Of a stretch of 64,000 nt of DNA, positions 26,088-34,225 are shown one piece after another. The position numbers and the translations under genes were made by a program. Source of the stretch: DASXUX01 sp036504595 (lineage in GTDB: Bacteria; Planctomycetota; SZUA-567; H5-PLA8); the NCBI GenBank assembly GCA_036504595.1, contig DASXUX010000040.1, forward strand, positions 124,001 to 188,000, given 5' to 3'. The notes beneath the pieces were generated by a model, which worked only from the letters and a program-made list of their open reading frames with translations, made no database searches and was not told where the DNA came from. The first letter of the stretch is position 1. Each line of letters begins with the position of its first letter.

Positions 26088-26360
26088 ATGCCGCCTGGGA
26101 AGCAGTTCGATGGAAACCTGGATGAATCGGAGCTGCTCAGCCGGTTCGACCGGGAACTCCGCGCGGAGTTGCAGCGGCGCCTGCTGGACAAGTCCATCAC
26201 CCGGCAGCATGTAGCGGAACTGTACCGCTTGGTCTCAAGCATCCCGGAAGAGCGCGATGCGGAGGCCATCGAAGCGCTGCTGGATAGCGCCGCCGGCATG
26301 GACGCGGACGAGTTCCGTCAGTGGGTGGACGACAGGATTGCGGAGTCGCGGGACCGCTGA
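26088..26360 (+). CDS. Small hypothetical protein between polA and coaE
   Basis: 90 residues, acidic and helical (ESELLSRFDRELRAELQRRL; QHVAELYRLVSSIPEERD), no signal, no Cys. Its stop lies two bases before the coaE start and it begins 19 bases after polA, so it is in the operon. I do not recognise a family. Confidence 0.6.
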   Translation: MPPGKQFDGNLDESELLSRFDRELRAELQRRLLDKSITRQHVAELYRLVSSIPEERDAEAIEALLDSAAGMDADEFRQWVDDRIAESRDR

Positions 26361-26362
26361 GC

Positions 26363-26968
26363 ATGGCGCAACGGCAAATCGTGGTCGGCTTGGTCGGGCA
26401 GGTCTGCGCGGGAAAGAGCAGTGTGGCGGAGGCGTTTCGGCGGCGGGGAGCCGTGATCTACGACGCGGACAAGCAGGTCAGGGAAGTGTACGCAAGGCCG
26501 GAGGTTGTCGAACACGTCAAGGCGCTCTTCGGACTGGGAGTGGTTAGTGCTGACGGAAAGGTGGATCGGGCCGCGTTGGCGAAGCGGGTGTTCAATCATC
26601 CGGATGAACTGAAGCGGCTGACGGACGAGGTCATTTTTCCGCGGACCGGCGCGGCGATGCAGGAGGAGATGAAGAAGTTTCGGGAGTCTGGCGCGCCGGT
26701 GCTGGTGCTCGATGCGCCTACGCTTTTTGAGGCCGGACGCGATGGCATCTGCGACCACATTGTCTTTGTGGCGGCATCCATTGGACGCCGGCAGCAGTGG
26801 GCGAAAGCGCGAGGCTGGGACGCGGGCGAACTGGAGCGGCGGGACAGAGCGTTAGGCGACGAGGCGCGAAAACGGCAGCGGGCCAGCGCGGTCATCGACA
26901 ATTCAGGAACGCTGGAAGATGTAGACAGGCAGGTGGAGATGCTTTTCCGAAAGTGGAGTACGGTGTGA
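26363..26968 (+). CDS. coaE: Dephospho-CoA kinase
   Basis: 201 residues, the last step of coenzyme A synthesis. P-loop VGLVGQVCAGKSSVAEAF, then AVIYDADKQVREVY (the DAD motif) and the lid region LVLDAPTLFEAGRD. ATG 26363 is used; it lies two bases after the preceding stop, and upstream in-frame starts would overlap that gene. polA-coaE neighbours are common in bacteria. Confidence 0.93.
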   Translation: MAQRQIVVGLVGQVCAGKSSVAEAFRRRGAVIYDADKQVREVYARPEVVEHVKALFGLGVVSADGKVDRAALAKRVFNHPDELKRLTDEVIFPRTGAAMQEEMKKFRESGAPVLVLDAPTLFEAGRDGICDHIVFVAASIGRRQQWAKARGWDAGELERRDRALGDEARKRQRASAVIDNSGTLEDVDRQVEMLFRKWSTV

Positions 26969-27047
26969 ACGTGAGGTCAGCGCGGAATACATAGGTTCGA
27001 TGCAGAAACGCAATCGACGAGAGAGTCAAGGAGAACAGGAGCGAGTC

Positions 27048-28628
27048 ATGTCAGCCGAAAATAACGAGAATCCCAACCCCACACCCCGACGCGGACGGCC
27101 CCGGCGCCAGCATTCTGAGCGCAAGGCGGCAGTAGAGGTCCAGGCTCCGCAAGCAAACTCGGACGCCGAGACCGTCGCGGCGCCGGCCGTGGCGGTGGCT
27201 GCGCCGGCTGCTCCTGCACCTGCGTCCGCACCCGCCACTCCGGCCCAGCAGATGCCACAGGCGCCTGTTGCTGCGGCACCCGGCGGAGACTTTTATGGCA
27301 CGGCCGCGCCGCTGCAGCCGCAGCAGCCGCAGCAACCCCGGCCAAACATCGCGATCGGCCAGCGGTCTCCGAGCCAGGTTGTGTACATCAGCGACATGAA
27401 GCGGATGTCGATCGCCGATCTGCATCAGATGGCCAAGTCCTTGAACATCGAAGGCTACTCCGCGATGCTCAAGCACGACCTGATCTTCCGCATCATTAAG
27501 GAGAAGGTCAGCCAGAACGTGATCCTGATGGGCGAAGGCGTGCTGGAGATCTTGCCGGACGGATTCGGCTTCCTGCGTTCACCCGATTACGACTATCTGC
27601 CTTGCCCCGACGATATCTATATTTCTCCCAGCCAGATTCGGCGTTTCAATTTGCGCACGGGGCACGTCGTCACCGGCCAGATTCGCCCGCCGAAGGAAAA
27701 CGAGCGGTACTTCGCGCTATTGCAGATCAAGGCGATCAACGGCGAGGAGCCGGAGAAGGTCAACGAGAAGATTCCGTTCGACGACCTGACCCCAATCTTC
27801 CCGATCAAGCGCTTTGTGCTGGAAACCGGACCGGACGACATTTCCATGCGTATTCTGGACCTGGTCGCGCCGATCGGCCGGGGCCAGCGTGGATTGATCG
27901 TTTCGCCGCCAAAAGCTGGCAAGACGGTGCTCTTGCAGCAGATCGCGCACTCGGTCGCCAAGAACGCTCCGGAAGCGATTCTGATTGTGCTGCTGATCGA
28001 TGAGCGTCCCGAAGAAGTGACGGACATGGAGCGGAGCGTACAGGGCGAGGTGATAGCCAGCACGTTCGACGAACCGGCCGCGCGGCATTGCCAAGTTGCC
28101 GAGATGGTGATTGAGCGGGCCAAGCGACTGGTCGAATACGGCAAGGACGTGGTGATTCTGCTCGATTCGATCACACGCCTGGGCCGCGCGTACAACACCG
28201 AAGTCCCGCATTCCGGCAAGATCCTCACCGGCGGTGTGGACGCGACCGCTCTGCAGAAACCGAAGAAGTTCTTCGGCGCGGCGCGCAACATTGAAGATGG
28301 CGGCAGTTTGACCATCATCGGCACGGCGCTAATCGATACCGGTTCGCGAATGGACGAAGTGATTTACGAAGAGTTTAAAGGCACGGGCAACATGGAAGTC
28401 CATTTGGACCGCCGCCTGATGAACCGCCGCCTGTTCCCGACGATCGACGTGAATCTCTCCGGCACGCGCAAAGAGGAGTTGCTGGTCCACAAGGACGAAC
28501 TGCAGAGAATGTGGCTGCTCCGCAAGTACATCCAGGATCTCAACGTGGTGGAGTCCATCGAGTTCCTCATCGAGAAGATGAAGAAGACGAAGGGCAACAT
28601 CGAGTTCCTGCTGTCGATGAATATCTGA
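27048..28628 (+). CDS. rho: Transcription termination factor Rho
   Basis: Hexameric RNA helicase that ends transcription. From ATG 27048 (AGGAG six bases upstream) it has 526 residues; ATG 27000 would add 16. Residues 1-95 are a Pro/Ala/Gln-rich, probably disordered extension found in several phyla. Then the Rho N helical domain (MSIADLHQMAKSLNIEGY), the RNA-binding cold-shock domain (ILPDGFGFLRSPDYDYLP), Walker A SPPKAGKTVLLQQ, Walker B VLLIDERPEEVTDM, the catalytic DSITRLGRAYN and the R loop GTGNMEVHLDRR. It is followed by a strong intrinsic-type terminator. Confidence 0.96.
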   Translation: MSAENNENPNPTPRRGRPRRQHSERKAAVEVQAPQANSDAETVAAPAVAVAAPAAPAPASAPATPAQQMPQAPVAAAPGGDFYGTAAPLQPQQPQQPRPNIAIGQRSPSQVVYISDMKRMSIADLHQMAKSLNIEGYSAMLKHDLIFRIIKEKVSQNVILMGEGVLEILPDGFGFLRSPDYDYLPCPDDIYISPSQIRRFNLRTGHVVTGQIRPPKENERYFALLQIKAINGEEPEKVNEKIPFDDLTPIFPIKRFVLETGPDDISMRILDLVAPIGRGQRGLIVSPPKAGKTVLLQQIAHSVAKNAPEAILIVLLIDERPEEVTDMERSVQGEVIASTFDEPAARHCQVAEMVIERAKRLVEYGKDVVILLDSITRLGRAYNTEVPHSGKILTGGVDATALQKPKKFFGAARNIEDGGSLTIIGTALIDTGSRMDEVIYEEFKGTGNMEVHLDRRLMNRRLFPTIDVNLSGTRKEELLVHKDELQRMWLLRKYIQDLNVVESIEFLIEKMKKTKGNIEFLLSMNI

Positions 28629-28662
28629 TGGTGAGTGGTAGAGTGGTGATTGGTGAGTGGTG
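28629..28662. repeat. Word-repeat (GTGAGTGGT)
   Basis: Four GTGAGTGGT-like words right after the rho stop, complementary in type to the CACTCAC array at 8944. Confidence 0.6.
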
Positions 28663-28692
28663 AACTGCCGCCTGGAAGGGCGGCAGTTTTTT
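28663..28692 (+). terminator. Rho-independent terminator after rho
   Basis: Perfect nine-to-ten base-pair stem ACTGCCGCC / GGCGGCAGT with a six-base loop, followed by six T. It ends the rho transcript. Confidence 0.88.
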
Positions 28693-28775
28693 GTGCCTAT
28701 CGTGCTTGCAGCGGGTCACATAAGTCGATAAGGTCGCTTGTATCTACTAACGACTTTTAAGAGAGGAGGCCGCCT

Positions 28776-29003
28776 ATGTCCGTGGACTGGGAACCCGAGG
28801 ACCTTTCGCGCGAACAGCGTCTTGAGATGGCCGAAGCCTACAAGCGCCACATGCTCTACGGCGCGCTATGGTTTTTTGGAGGCTTGATTGTCACGGTTGC
28901 GACGATGTCCGGCGGCGGAAGGTTCATCCTGGCCTGGGGCGCCATTATTTTCGGCGCCATTGATTTCCTGCGCGGACTGAGTGGTTGGATGAAATTCAAG
29001 TAG
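28776..29003 (+). CDS. Small membrane protein with two helices
   Basis: 75 residues: an acidic N-terminal part (EPEDLSREQRLEMAEAYK) then two hydrophobic segments (GALWFFGGLIVTVATM and FILAWGAIIFGAIDFL). A strong GAGGAGG ribosome site precedes ATG 28776. Function unknown. It is convergent with the selenoprotein gene, 24 bp apart. Confidence 0.75.
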   Translation: MSVDWEPEDLSREQRLEMAEAYKRHMLYGALWFFGGLIVTVATMSGGGRFILAWGAIIFGAIDFLRGLSGWMKFK

Positions 29004-29027
29004 TGTGCACGCGCGAGGAGCAGCCGC

Positions 29028-29648
29028 TTACTTCTTCGTTAATGCCTCCAACTTTCCCACCATCTCCGGCACCTTGAATCCGCCCGGTCCTTGGGCTCCT
29101 TTGTAGGCGATTTTGCCGTCCTTATCGATGATGTACAGGCGGTCGGGCCAGCCGCCGTAGGTGTCGCCGACTTTATTGTCGATGCCGTCAACGACGCATG
29201 GAATCGTCAGGCCGAGTTTGCTTGCGCACGCGGTCGCGATCTCGCTGCGTTCCTGATCGGTTTTGGGCTGGTTAAATTTAATGCCTTCGCGCTCGTTCGC
29301 CGGCATCTGCCAGCCGTCCTGCGGGTGCGCTTCGCGGATGTAGATCAGTACGAACTCGGCCTTGTCCTTGTTGGCCTGATACGCTTTTTCGAGGGCCCCA
29401 GACTGGGACCGGAACGGCGGTCACGTGTAGGAGCCGAAGACGAGCACCACCGGCTTCTTGCCTTTGAGAGCCGATAGCTGGAACGTCTGCTTGCCGTCGG
29501 GGCTCTTTAGCGTGAAATCGGGCGCGGCGTCGCCTTCATTTAGTTTGTCCGGGCGGCGGAAGTCGCCGGCGCGCGGCTGCCCGCCGACTGCACAGAACGC
29601 CGTAAACAGCAGGCCGGTTGAAAACAGGAGACGTTTGGATCTGCGCAT
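29028..29648 (-). CDS. Deiodinase-like selenoprotein (thioredoxin fold) with in-frame TGA as selenocysteine
   Basis: Predicted secreted redox protein, 206 residues if the TGA at 29421-29423 is read as selenocysteine (Sec76). The chain begins with a signal peptide (RLLFSTGLLFTAFCAVGG), then APDFTLKSPDGKQTFQLSAL, then VFGSYT-Sec-PPFR. In iodothyronine deiodinases the same place reads FGSCT-Sec-PPF or PSF. The part after the TGA continues the family without a gap: LIYIREAHPQDGW (compare VIYIEEAHASDGWA in vertebrate enzymes), PCVVDGIDNKVGD, then PDRLYIIDKDGKIAYKG. A SECIS-like hairpin begins 11 bases after the TGA. Bacterial deiodinase-like selenoproteins are known as a group; their substrate is not. 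Without Sec insertion the gene would be two fragments, which is less likely given the motif at the break. Confidence 0.87.
29394..29410 (-). promoter_or_regulatory. SECIS-like hairpin for selenocysteine insertion
   Basis: In the gene sense the sequence is GGTCCC-AGTCT-GGGGCC: a six-base-pair stem (one G-T pair) with a five-base loop. The loop begins 17 bases after the TGA and its second base is G, as expected for bacterial SECIS elements read by SelB. Position and shape fit; function is inferred. Confidence 0.7.
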
Positions 29649-29756
29649 GCTTGAGGCCCCCTTGACCGTTGCCGGCGGTCCGCGGCGAAAGTATACCAGA
29701 TTTTTGCGGAGTTCGCGCTTCTCCCCGCTACATTGAGTCGTAAGGGAGGGTTCTTT

Positions 29757-30146
29757 ATGCTGCACATCGTTGAGAGCAATAGTTCGATTCAGGCTATCGA
29801 GAAGAGTTTGCCGGAGGCGGCCGCCAGGCACAAGTTCGGGGTGCTGGGCGTGCACAACCTTAAGCAGAAGATGAACGACAAGGGCGTGCCGTTCGAGCGC
29901 GAGTGCCTCGTTTTCGAAGTCTGCAGCCCGGTGCAGGCGAAGAAAGTGCTGGATCGCAACATCCAGATTTCAACGCTGCTTCCCTGCCGCATTTCGGTCT
30001 ATAGCGATGCGGGACGGACGAAGCTCGCGACCATTCTGCCGACGGCAATGATCGCCATGTTCCCAAACCCGGAACTGGAACCTGTCGCGCGCGAGGTCGA
30101 GACGGACATCAAAGATATCATGCGCGAGGCGGCGAGTCCGAAGTAA
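29757..30146 (+). CDS. DUF302 domain protein
   Basis: 129 residues from ATG 29757, which has AAGGGAGGG upstream. The DUF302 pattern is clear: SIQAIEKSLPEAAARHKFGV, LGVHNLKQKMNDKG, ECLVFEVCSPVQAKKVL, then LLPCRISVYSDAG and LATILPTAMI. The biochemical role of the family is unsettled. It is divergent from the selenoprotein gene (about 108 bp between starts) and convergent with nadA. Confidence 0.88.
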   Translation: MLHIVESNSSIQAIEKSLPEAAARHKFGVLGVHNLKQKMNDKGVPFERECLVFEVCSPVQAKKVLDRNIQISTLLPCRISVYSDAGRTKLATILPTAMIAMFPNPELEPVAREVETDIKDIMREAASPK

Positions 30147-30192
30147 AGAGGTCGGCCGGCCCAACTACCGGGCGAGGGCGACCGGGGCTCCT

Positions 30193-31137
30193 TTATTGCA
30201 GTAAGCTTCTACGGATCGCTTTTTCAGCGTCGGCGAATTCCGGCTGCCATTCGATGCGTGGTTGGAGGTCGCGCAGGCAGTTGCGCAGCTTTTCGAGTGT
30301 GTTCTTGGCCATGTGCGGGCAGGCGTTGCATGAACAGGTGACGCCGGGCACGGGCAGGAACGTGTGCTGCGGGAAGCGGCGCTGGAACTGCCACAGCATG
30401 TGCGGTTCGGTCGCGACGAGGAACGTCGTCGGCTGAGTTTGCGCGCCGACGAACTTCAGCATGCCTTCGGTGCCGGCGATCTTGTCGGCGTGCTCCAGCA
30501 TGTTCTTGGGACACTCCGGGTGCGCAATCGTCAGCGCTTTGGGGTGCTGCTTCTTCAGCTTGAGCAGATCCAAAATCGAGAACGCTTCGTGAACGACGCA
30601 GGAACCCTTCCACAAAATGAACGGGCGCTTGGTTTCCTCCATCAAATAGCGGCCGAGGTGTTCGTCGGGCGTGAAGAGGATGGTGTACTCTTCGGGAACG
30701 CGCTTGATGATTTCCATTGCATTGCCGCTGGTCACGATCCAATCAGAGAGAGCCTTCGTTGCGGCCGTCGAGTTGATATACGTCACTGTCTGAAACTTCA
30801 CGCCTTTGGCGCGCAGTTCGTCCTGGAACTTCTTCAGAGCGGGCGCCGGGCAGGCGTCGGCCAAACTGCAACCGGCGGTCAGATCTGGCAGGACGACGGT
30901 CTTCTTCGGGTTGAGAATCTTCGCCGTTTCAGCCATGAAATGCACGCCGCAGAAGACGATGACCGGTTCCGTCGTCTTGACCACTTCACGCGCGAGTTTC
31001 AGGGAATCGCCTGTGATATCGGCCAGTTCCTGGATCGTGCCGTCCTGGTAGTAATGAGCCAGAATGACGGCGTGCTGCTTCTTTTTCAGCGCGGTGATCT
31101 CTTCAATCAAAGCCAGGTCTTGGGTCAGCGTGTCCAT
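30193..31137 (-). CDS. nadA: Quinolinate synthase
   Basis: 314 residues, a [4Fe-4S] enzyme joining iminoaspartate and dihydroxyacetone phosphate to quinolinate for NAD. Three cluster cysteines can be seen in the contexts VIFCGVHFMAETAK or TAGCSLAD, and VTCSCNACPHMAKNT. Other motifs: LAHYYQDGTIQELAD, VTYINSTAATKALSDW, HPECPKNMLEHAD. ATG 31137 is chosen with GAGGAG five bases upstream; a GTG six bases earlier lacks that spacing. nadB and nadC are not in this window. Confidence 0.95.
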   Translation of the reverse strand: MDTLTQDLALIEEITALKKKQHAVILAHYYQDGTIQELADITGDSLKLAREVVKTTEPVIVFCGVHFMAETAKILNPKKTVVLPDLTAGCSLADACPAPALKKFQDELRAKGVKFQTVTYINSTAATKALSDWIVTSGNAMEIIKRVPEEYTILFTPDEHLGRYLMEETKRPFILWKGSCVVHEAFSILDLLKLKKQHPKALTIAHPECPKNMLEHADKIAGTEGMLKFVGAQTQPTTFLVATEPHMLWQFQRRFPQHTFLPVPGVTCSCNACPHMAKNTLEKLRNCLRDLQPRIEWQPEFADAEKAIRRSLLQ

Positions 31138-31301
31138 GTGCACTCCTCAAATTTGAGTTTAGCACAGGTGGCGCAGTGACTCAATGCTGAGACGCCAAGC
31201 ACGCAAAAAACGTGACGGGTGGCGCGTGACGTGTGGCGGGTGAAGTGGCTTGTGACCGGGGCATCCAGTAATATCCTTGCTGCGAAAGGCAGGGGATTTC
31301 G

Positions 31302-32330
31302 ATGGGTTCAACGAGCGGCAAGCTGGGTGTTGGCGTCGTCGGCTTCGGGTACTGGGGGCCAAACCTCGCGCGAAACTTCAATGAGGCGCCTGGGGCCGAA
31401 CTCGTCGCCATCTGCGATTCCTCCGAGAAACGGCGCGTTCTGGCGCAGGCGCGTTATCCGTCCGCGCGCGCCACGTCGAACTTTGCCGAACTGCTCAACG
31501 ACCCGAAGGTGCACGCGCTGGCCATCGCCACGCCCGTTTCGTCGCATTACGAACTGGTTCTTGCGGCGCTCAGAGCCGGAAAGCATGTGCTTGTGGAGAA
31601 GCCGCTGACGACGTCAGCGGAGCAGGGGCAACGTCTGGTCGATGAAGCCGAAAAGCGCAAACTGGTGCTGCTGGTCGATCACACGTTCGTCTACACGGGA
31701 GCGGTGCGGAAGATCAAGGAATTGGTGAGCGGCGGGAAGCTCGGCCAGATCTACTATTACGACTCGGTGCGCGTGAATCTTGGACTGTTTCAGCATGACG
31801 TCAACGTGCTGTGGGATCTGGCGGTGCACGATCTCTCAATCATGGACTTCGTGCTCGACGCGCGGCCAACCGCGGTGTCCGCGACCGGGATGAGCCACGT
31901 TCAAGGCGAGCCCGAGAACATCGCGTTCATGACCCTCTTCTTTGAGGGGAACCTCGTCGCGCACATTCACGTGAATTGGCTGGCGCCGGTGAAAGTCCGC
32001 CGCACGTTGATTGGCGGAAGCCAGCAGATGATCGTCTACGACGATCTGGAGCCCAGCGAAAAAATCAAACTTTACGACAAAGGCATTAACGTCGCCACGA
32101 ACCAAGAGAGCGTTTATCACATGCTTGTGAGTTATCGCACGGGCGATATGTGGGCGCCGAATCTGGACAGCACCGAAGGCCTGCGCACGGAAGCCGCGCA
32201 TTTCGTGAGATGCGTGCAAGGCGGAGATCGGCCGCTCTCCGGCGGCGAGGCCGGGCTTCGCGTCGTGAAGATTCTGGAAGCGGCGACGCGGTCGATGAAG
32301 GAGCACGGGCAGCCGGTGCCGCTGCCGTAG
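31302..32330 (+). CDS. Gfo/Idh/MocA family NAD(P)-dependent oxidoreductase
   Basis: 342 residues, sugar or inositol dehydrogenase fold. The Rossmann domain starts GVGVVGFGYWGPNLARNF; the signature AGKHVLVEKPLTTS supplies the catalytic Lys; DVNVLWDLAVHDLSIMDFV carries the usual active-site His. The VHDLSIMD pattern resembles nucleotide-sugar 3-dehydrogenases of surface-glycan pathways, but the substrate is not fixed. ATG 31302. Before it (31150-31300) is a GC-rich gap with GTGACGGGTGGCGCGTGACG words. Confidence 0.9.
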   Translation: MGSTSGKLGVGVVGFGYWGPNLARNFNEAPGAELVAICDSSEKRRVLAQARYPSARATSNFAELLNDPKVHALAIATPVSSHYELVLAALRAGKHVLVEKPLTTSAEQGQRLVDEAEKRKLVLLVDHTFVYTGAVRKIKELVSGGKLGQIYYYDSVRVNLGLFQHDVNVLWDLAVHDLSIMDFVLDARPTAVSATGMSHVQGEPENIAFMTLFFEGNLVAHIHVNWLAPVKVRRTLIGGSQQMIVYDDLEPSEKIKLYDKGINVATNQESVYHMLVSYRTGDMWAPNLDSTEGLRTEAAHFVRCVQGGDRPLSGGEAGLRVVKILEAATRSMKEHGQPVPLP

Positions 32331-32335
32331 GCAGC

Positions 32336-32372
32336 GGCAGACGGGGAGACGCGGTGACGGGGAGACGGGGAG
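32336..32372. repeat. Word-repeat (ACGGGGAG)
   Basis: Four ACGGGGAGACG-like words after the dehydrogenase stop, between convergent genes. The same word occurs in frame inside the anti-sigma gene (35075-35170) and after it. Confidence 0.65.
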
Positions 32373-32432
32373 AAACACCACGGAGGCAGGACGCAGGCGG
32401 CGGGAGGCAGGAACGGCGAGTAGACAGGTAGT

Positions 32433-32708
32433 TCAGAGCCTGTCCTTATACTTGGTAACGAACGTCTTTGCGCCAGCTAGGGTTCTCGGGTAGCTCACGT
32501 TCTTCCCGTTTTCAAAAATCGATTGGTAACGGAACCCATTCTTCACGAGGTACTCCACTGCCTTCCACTGCTGGAATGCTGATCGCCGCGGCGGCTTGAA
32601 CTTCCTTTCTACCAGCACCATCTGACTCCCGCAGTCGGGACACTTAAGTCTCTCTAAGAGGGGTCTTTTGAAAGCCTTTCGACAGAAAAAGCAGACATGT
32701 GGAAACAT
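32433..32708 (-). CDS. Small zinc-ribbon protein
   Basis: 91 residues. The N terminus has CFFC followed 15 residues on by CPDC, a classic zinc ribbon, then a basic tail (VERKFKPPRRSAFQQWKAVE) that could touch nucleic acid. No clear ribosome site precedes ATG 32708. The conserved-looking C-terminal part suggests a real gene; function unknown. Confidence 0.65.
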   Translation of the reverse strand: MFPHVCFFCRKAFKRPLLERLKCPDCGSQMVLVERKFKPPRRSAFQQWKAVEYLVKNGFRYQSIFENGKNVSYPRTLAGAKTFVTKYKDRL

Positions 32709-32744
32709 AACGCGCCGGTCCGTTCCAAAGCTTCTAGTGTCTTC

Positions 32745-34001
32745 TCAAGGCAAGAGTTGCAGGCAAATCAGCTCTTTTGCATCACGCAGATAGAGTTTGC
32801 CATCCACGTACGCGGGGTTGCACAAAGTTGCTCCGCAGACCTGCGCGCGGCCGAGCTCGCGGTACTCTTTGGGATCGGCGGCGAAGAGGATGAGTTGTCC
32901 GGTGTCGGTGAGCATGAGGATGTTCTTGCCCATCACGACGAATGACGCGTAAGCGCGGTCGGGCGCGGTCTGGATCAGGCCGAGCTTGCTCCAGGCGGGC
33001 TTGCCGGAGGCCGCTTCGGCGCAGAACACATTCTTCGCCATTCCGACGCTGTAAACAAAACCGTCCACCGCGACGGGGCTGCAGTAATTCACTTTCAGTT
33101 CTTTGCTTGTCCAAGCCGGCTGGCAGCCTTGGGCGGTCACTTTTGTAGCAACAAGGCCGACGGCGTTCGAAGCAACGAAGACAATGTCGCCAACCACGAG
33201 GGGCGTGGTCACGTGGCGGCCGAAATCGGTGCGCAGCGGAACGCGCCACAGTTCGTTTCCATTTGCCGTGTCCACGCTCACGAGGCCGTTTACGGTGAAC
33301 GAGAGGAACTGCTTGCGGCCTGCAATGGTGGCGATGAATGGGCAGGCGTAACCCGCCGGATCGTTCTGCGATTTCCAGACGACCTCACCCGTTGCCTTCT
33401 TGAAGCAGACGAGGCCAGCGCCTTTTGGGCTGCCGACCTGCGCGAACAGGTTTTCGCCATCGACGATCGGCGAGGCCGTGTTCCCGTAGCGGCTGGCGCC
33501 CGCGGATGCCTGCGTCTGGGTTCCCAGATACTGCGCTCCGAAATCGGTGACGTAGTTCGTGTGCCAGACTAGCGAGCCGTCGGCGGCCTTCAGGCATTTC
33601 AGTTCACCGCGCAGCGAGACGGCGAAGATCAGATCGTTGTCGAAAACGGGAGCGCAGCGCGGACCGATGCCGAAGTTGTCTTTGGCGGCTTTGTCGAGGT
33701 CGGCTTTCCAGAGTTCCTTCCCGGTCTTTGCGTCGGCGGCGTGAACGACTTCCTGGCCGGCCTGGTGATCGAGGTAGAAGACCCTTTCCGCGGCGACAAC
33801 CGGCGAAGCGAATCCTTCGCCGATGGGAATGTGCCAGAGCACCTTGGGTTCAGCGGGAAGCGAGGTGGGGACGGGGACGCCCTCGGCAACGTGACCGGTC
33901 CGTTGCGGGCCGCGCCATTGGGGCCAGTCGGCGGCGTGAAGTTCACCGCAGAGACGCAGAGACGCAGAGAAGAACAGGATGACGGCAAGGGACTGACGCA
34001 T
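32745..34001 (-). CDS. PQQ-type beta-propeller protein, secreted
   Basis: 418 residues. After a signal peptide (SLAVILFFSASLRLCGELHA) comes DWPQWRGPQRTG, the standard opening of planctomycete-type PQQ-like propellers, and repeated blades such as VVHAADAKTGKELWKADL, LKCLKAADGSLVWHT and LVSVDTANGNELWRVPL. These usually lack PQQ chemistry and bind or scaffold. ATG 34001 with GAGGAG. Part of its signal peptide (LRLCGELHA) is encoded by a CTCTGCG word repeat (33938-33975), an example of an intergenic-type repeat used as coding sequence. Confidence 0.88.
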   Translation of the reverse strand: MRQSLAVILFFSASLRLCGELHAADWPQWRGPQRTGHVAEGVPVPTSLPAEPKVLWHIPIGEGFASPVVAAERVFYLDHQAGQEVVHAADAKTGKELWKADLDKAAKDNFGIGPRCAPVFDNDLIFAVSLRGELKCLKAADGSLVWHTNYVTDFGAQYLGTQTQASAGASRYGNTASPIVDGENLFAQVGSPKGAGLVCFKKATGEVVWKSQNDPAGYACPFIATIAGRKQFLSFTVNGLVSVDTANGNELWRVPLRTDFGRHVTTPLVVGDIVFVASNAVGLVATKVTAQGCQPAWTSKELKVNYCSPVAVDGFVYSVGMAKNVFCAEAASGKPAWSKLGLIQTAPDRAYASFVVMGKNILMLTDTGQLILFAADPKEYRELGRAQVCGATLCNPAYVDGKLYLRDAKELICLQLLP

Positions 34002-34225
34002 GCGAACTCCTCTTTCAGTAAAGCGCAGGTGCCGTGGCAGTGTGCGTTTTGCGGAGCGCGGCGTCAAACGACGAATGTGTGTCTGGAATCACCGGCACGG
34101 ATGAAGAAAGCGCCCAAAAAAACGGCGCGAACACATCCGTGGCACCGTGCGCAGCGAAATTCGTCAGAATTCCTGTTACACTTGCCTTCGCTTAGCACAC
34201 TAGATGGCAGAGGAGAGCGTGAGAC

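Noticed and set aside
29028..29855. Two separate minus-strand genes or a pseudogene at the thiol protein locus
   Set aside because: The break is a single TGA at the family's selenocysteine position, with no frameshift and with a SECIS-like hairpin; joined reading is better supported.
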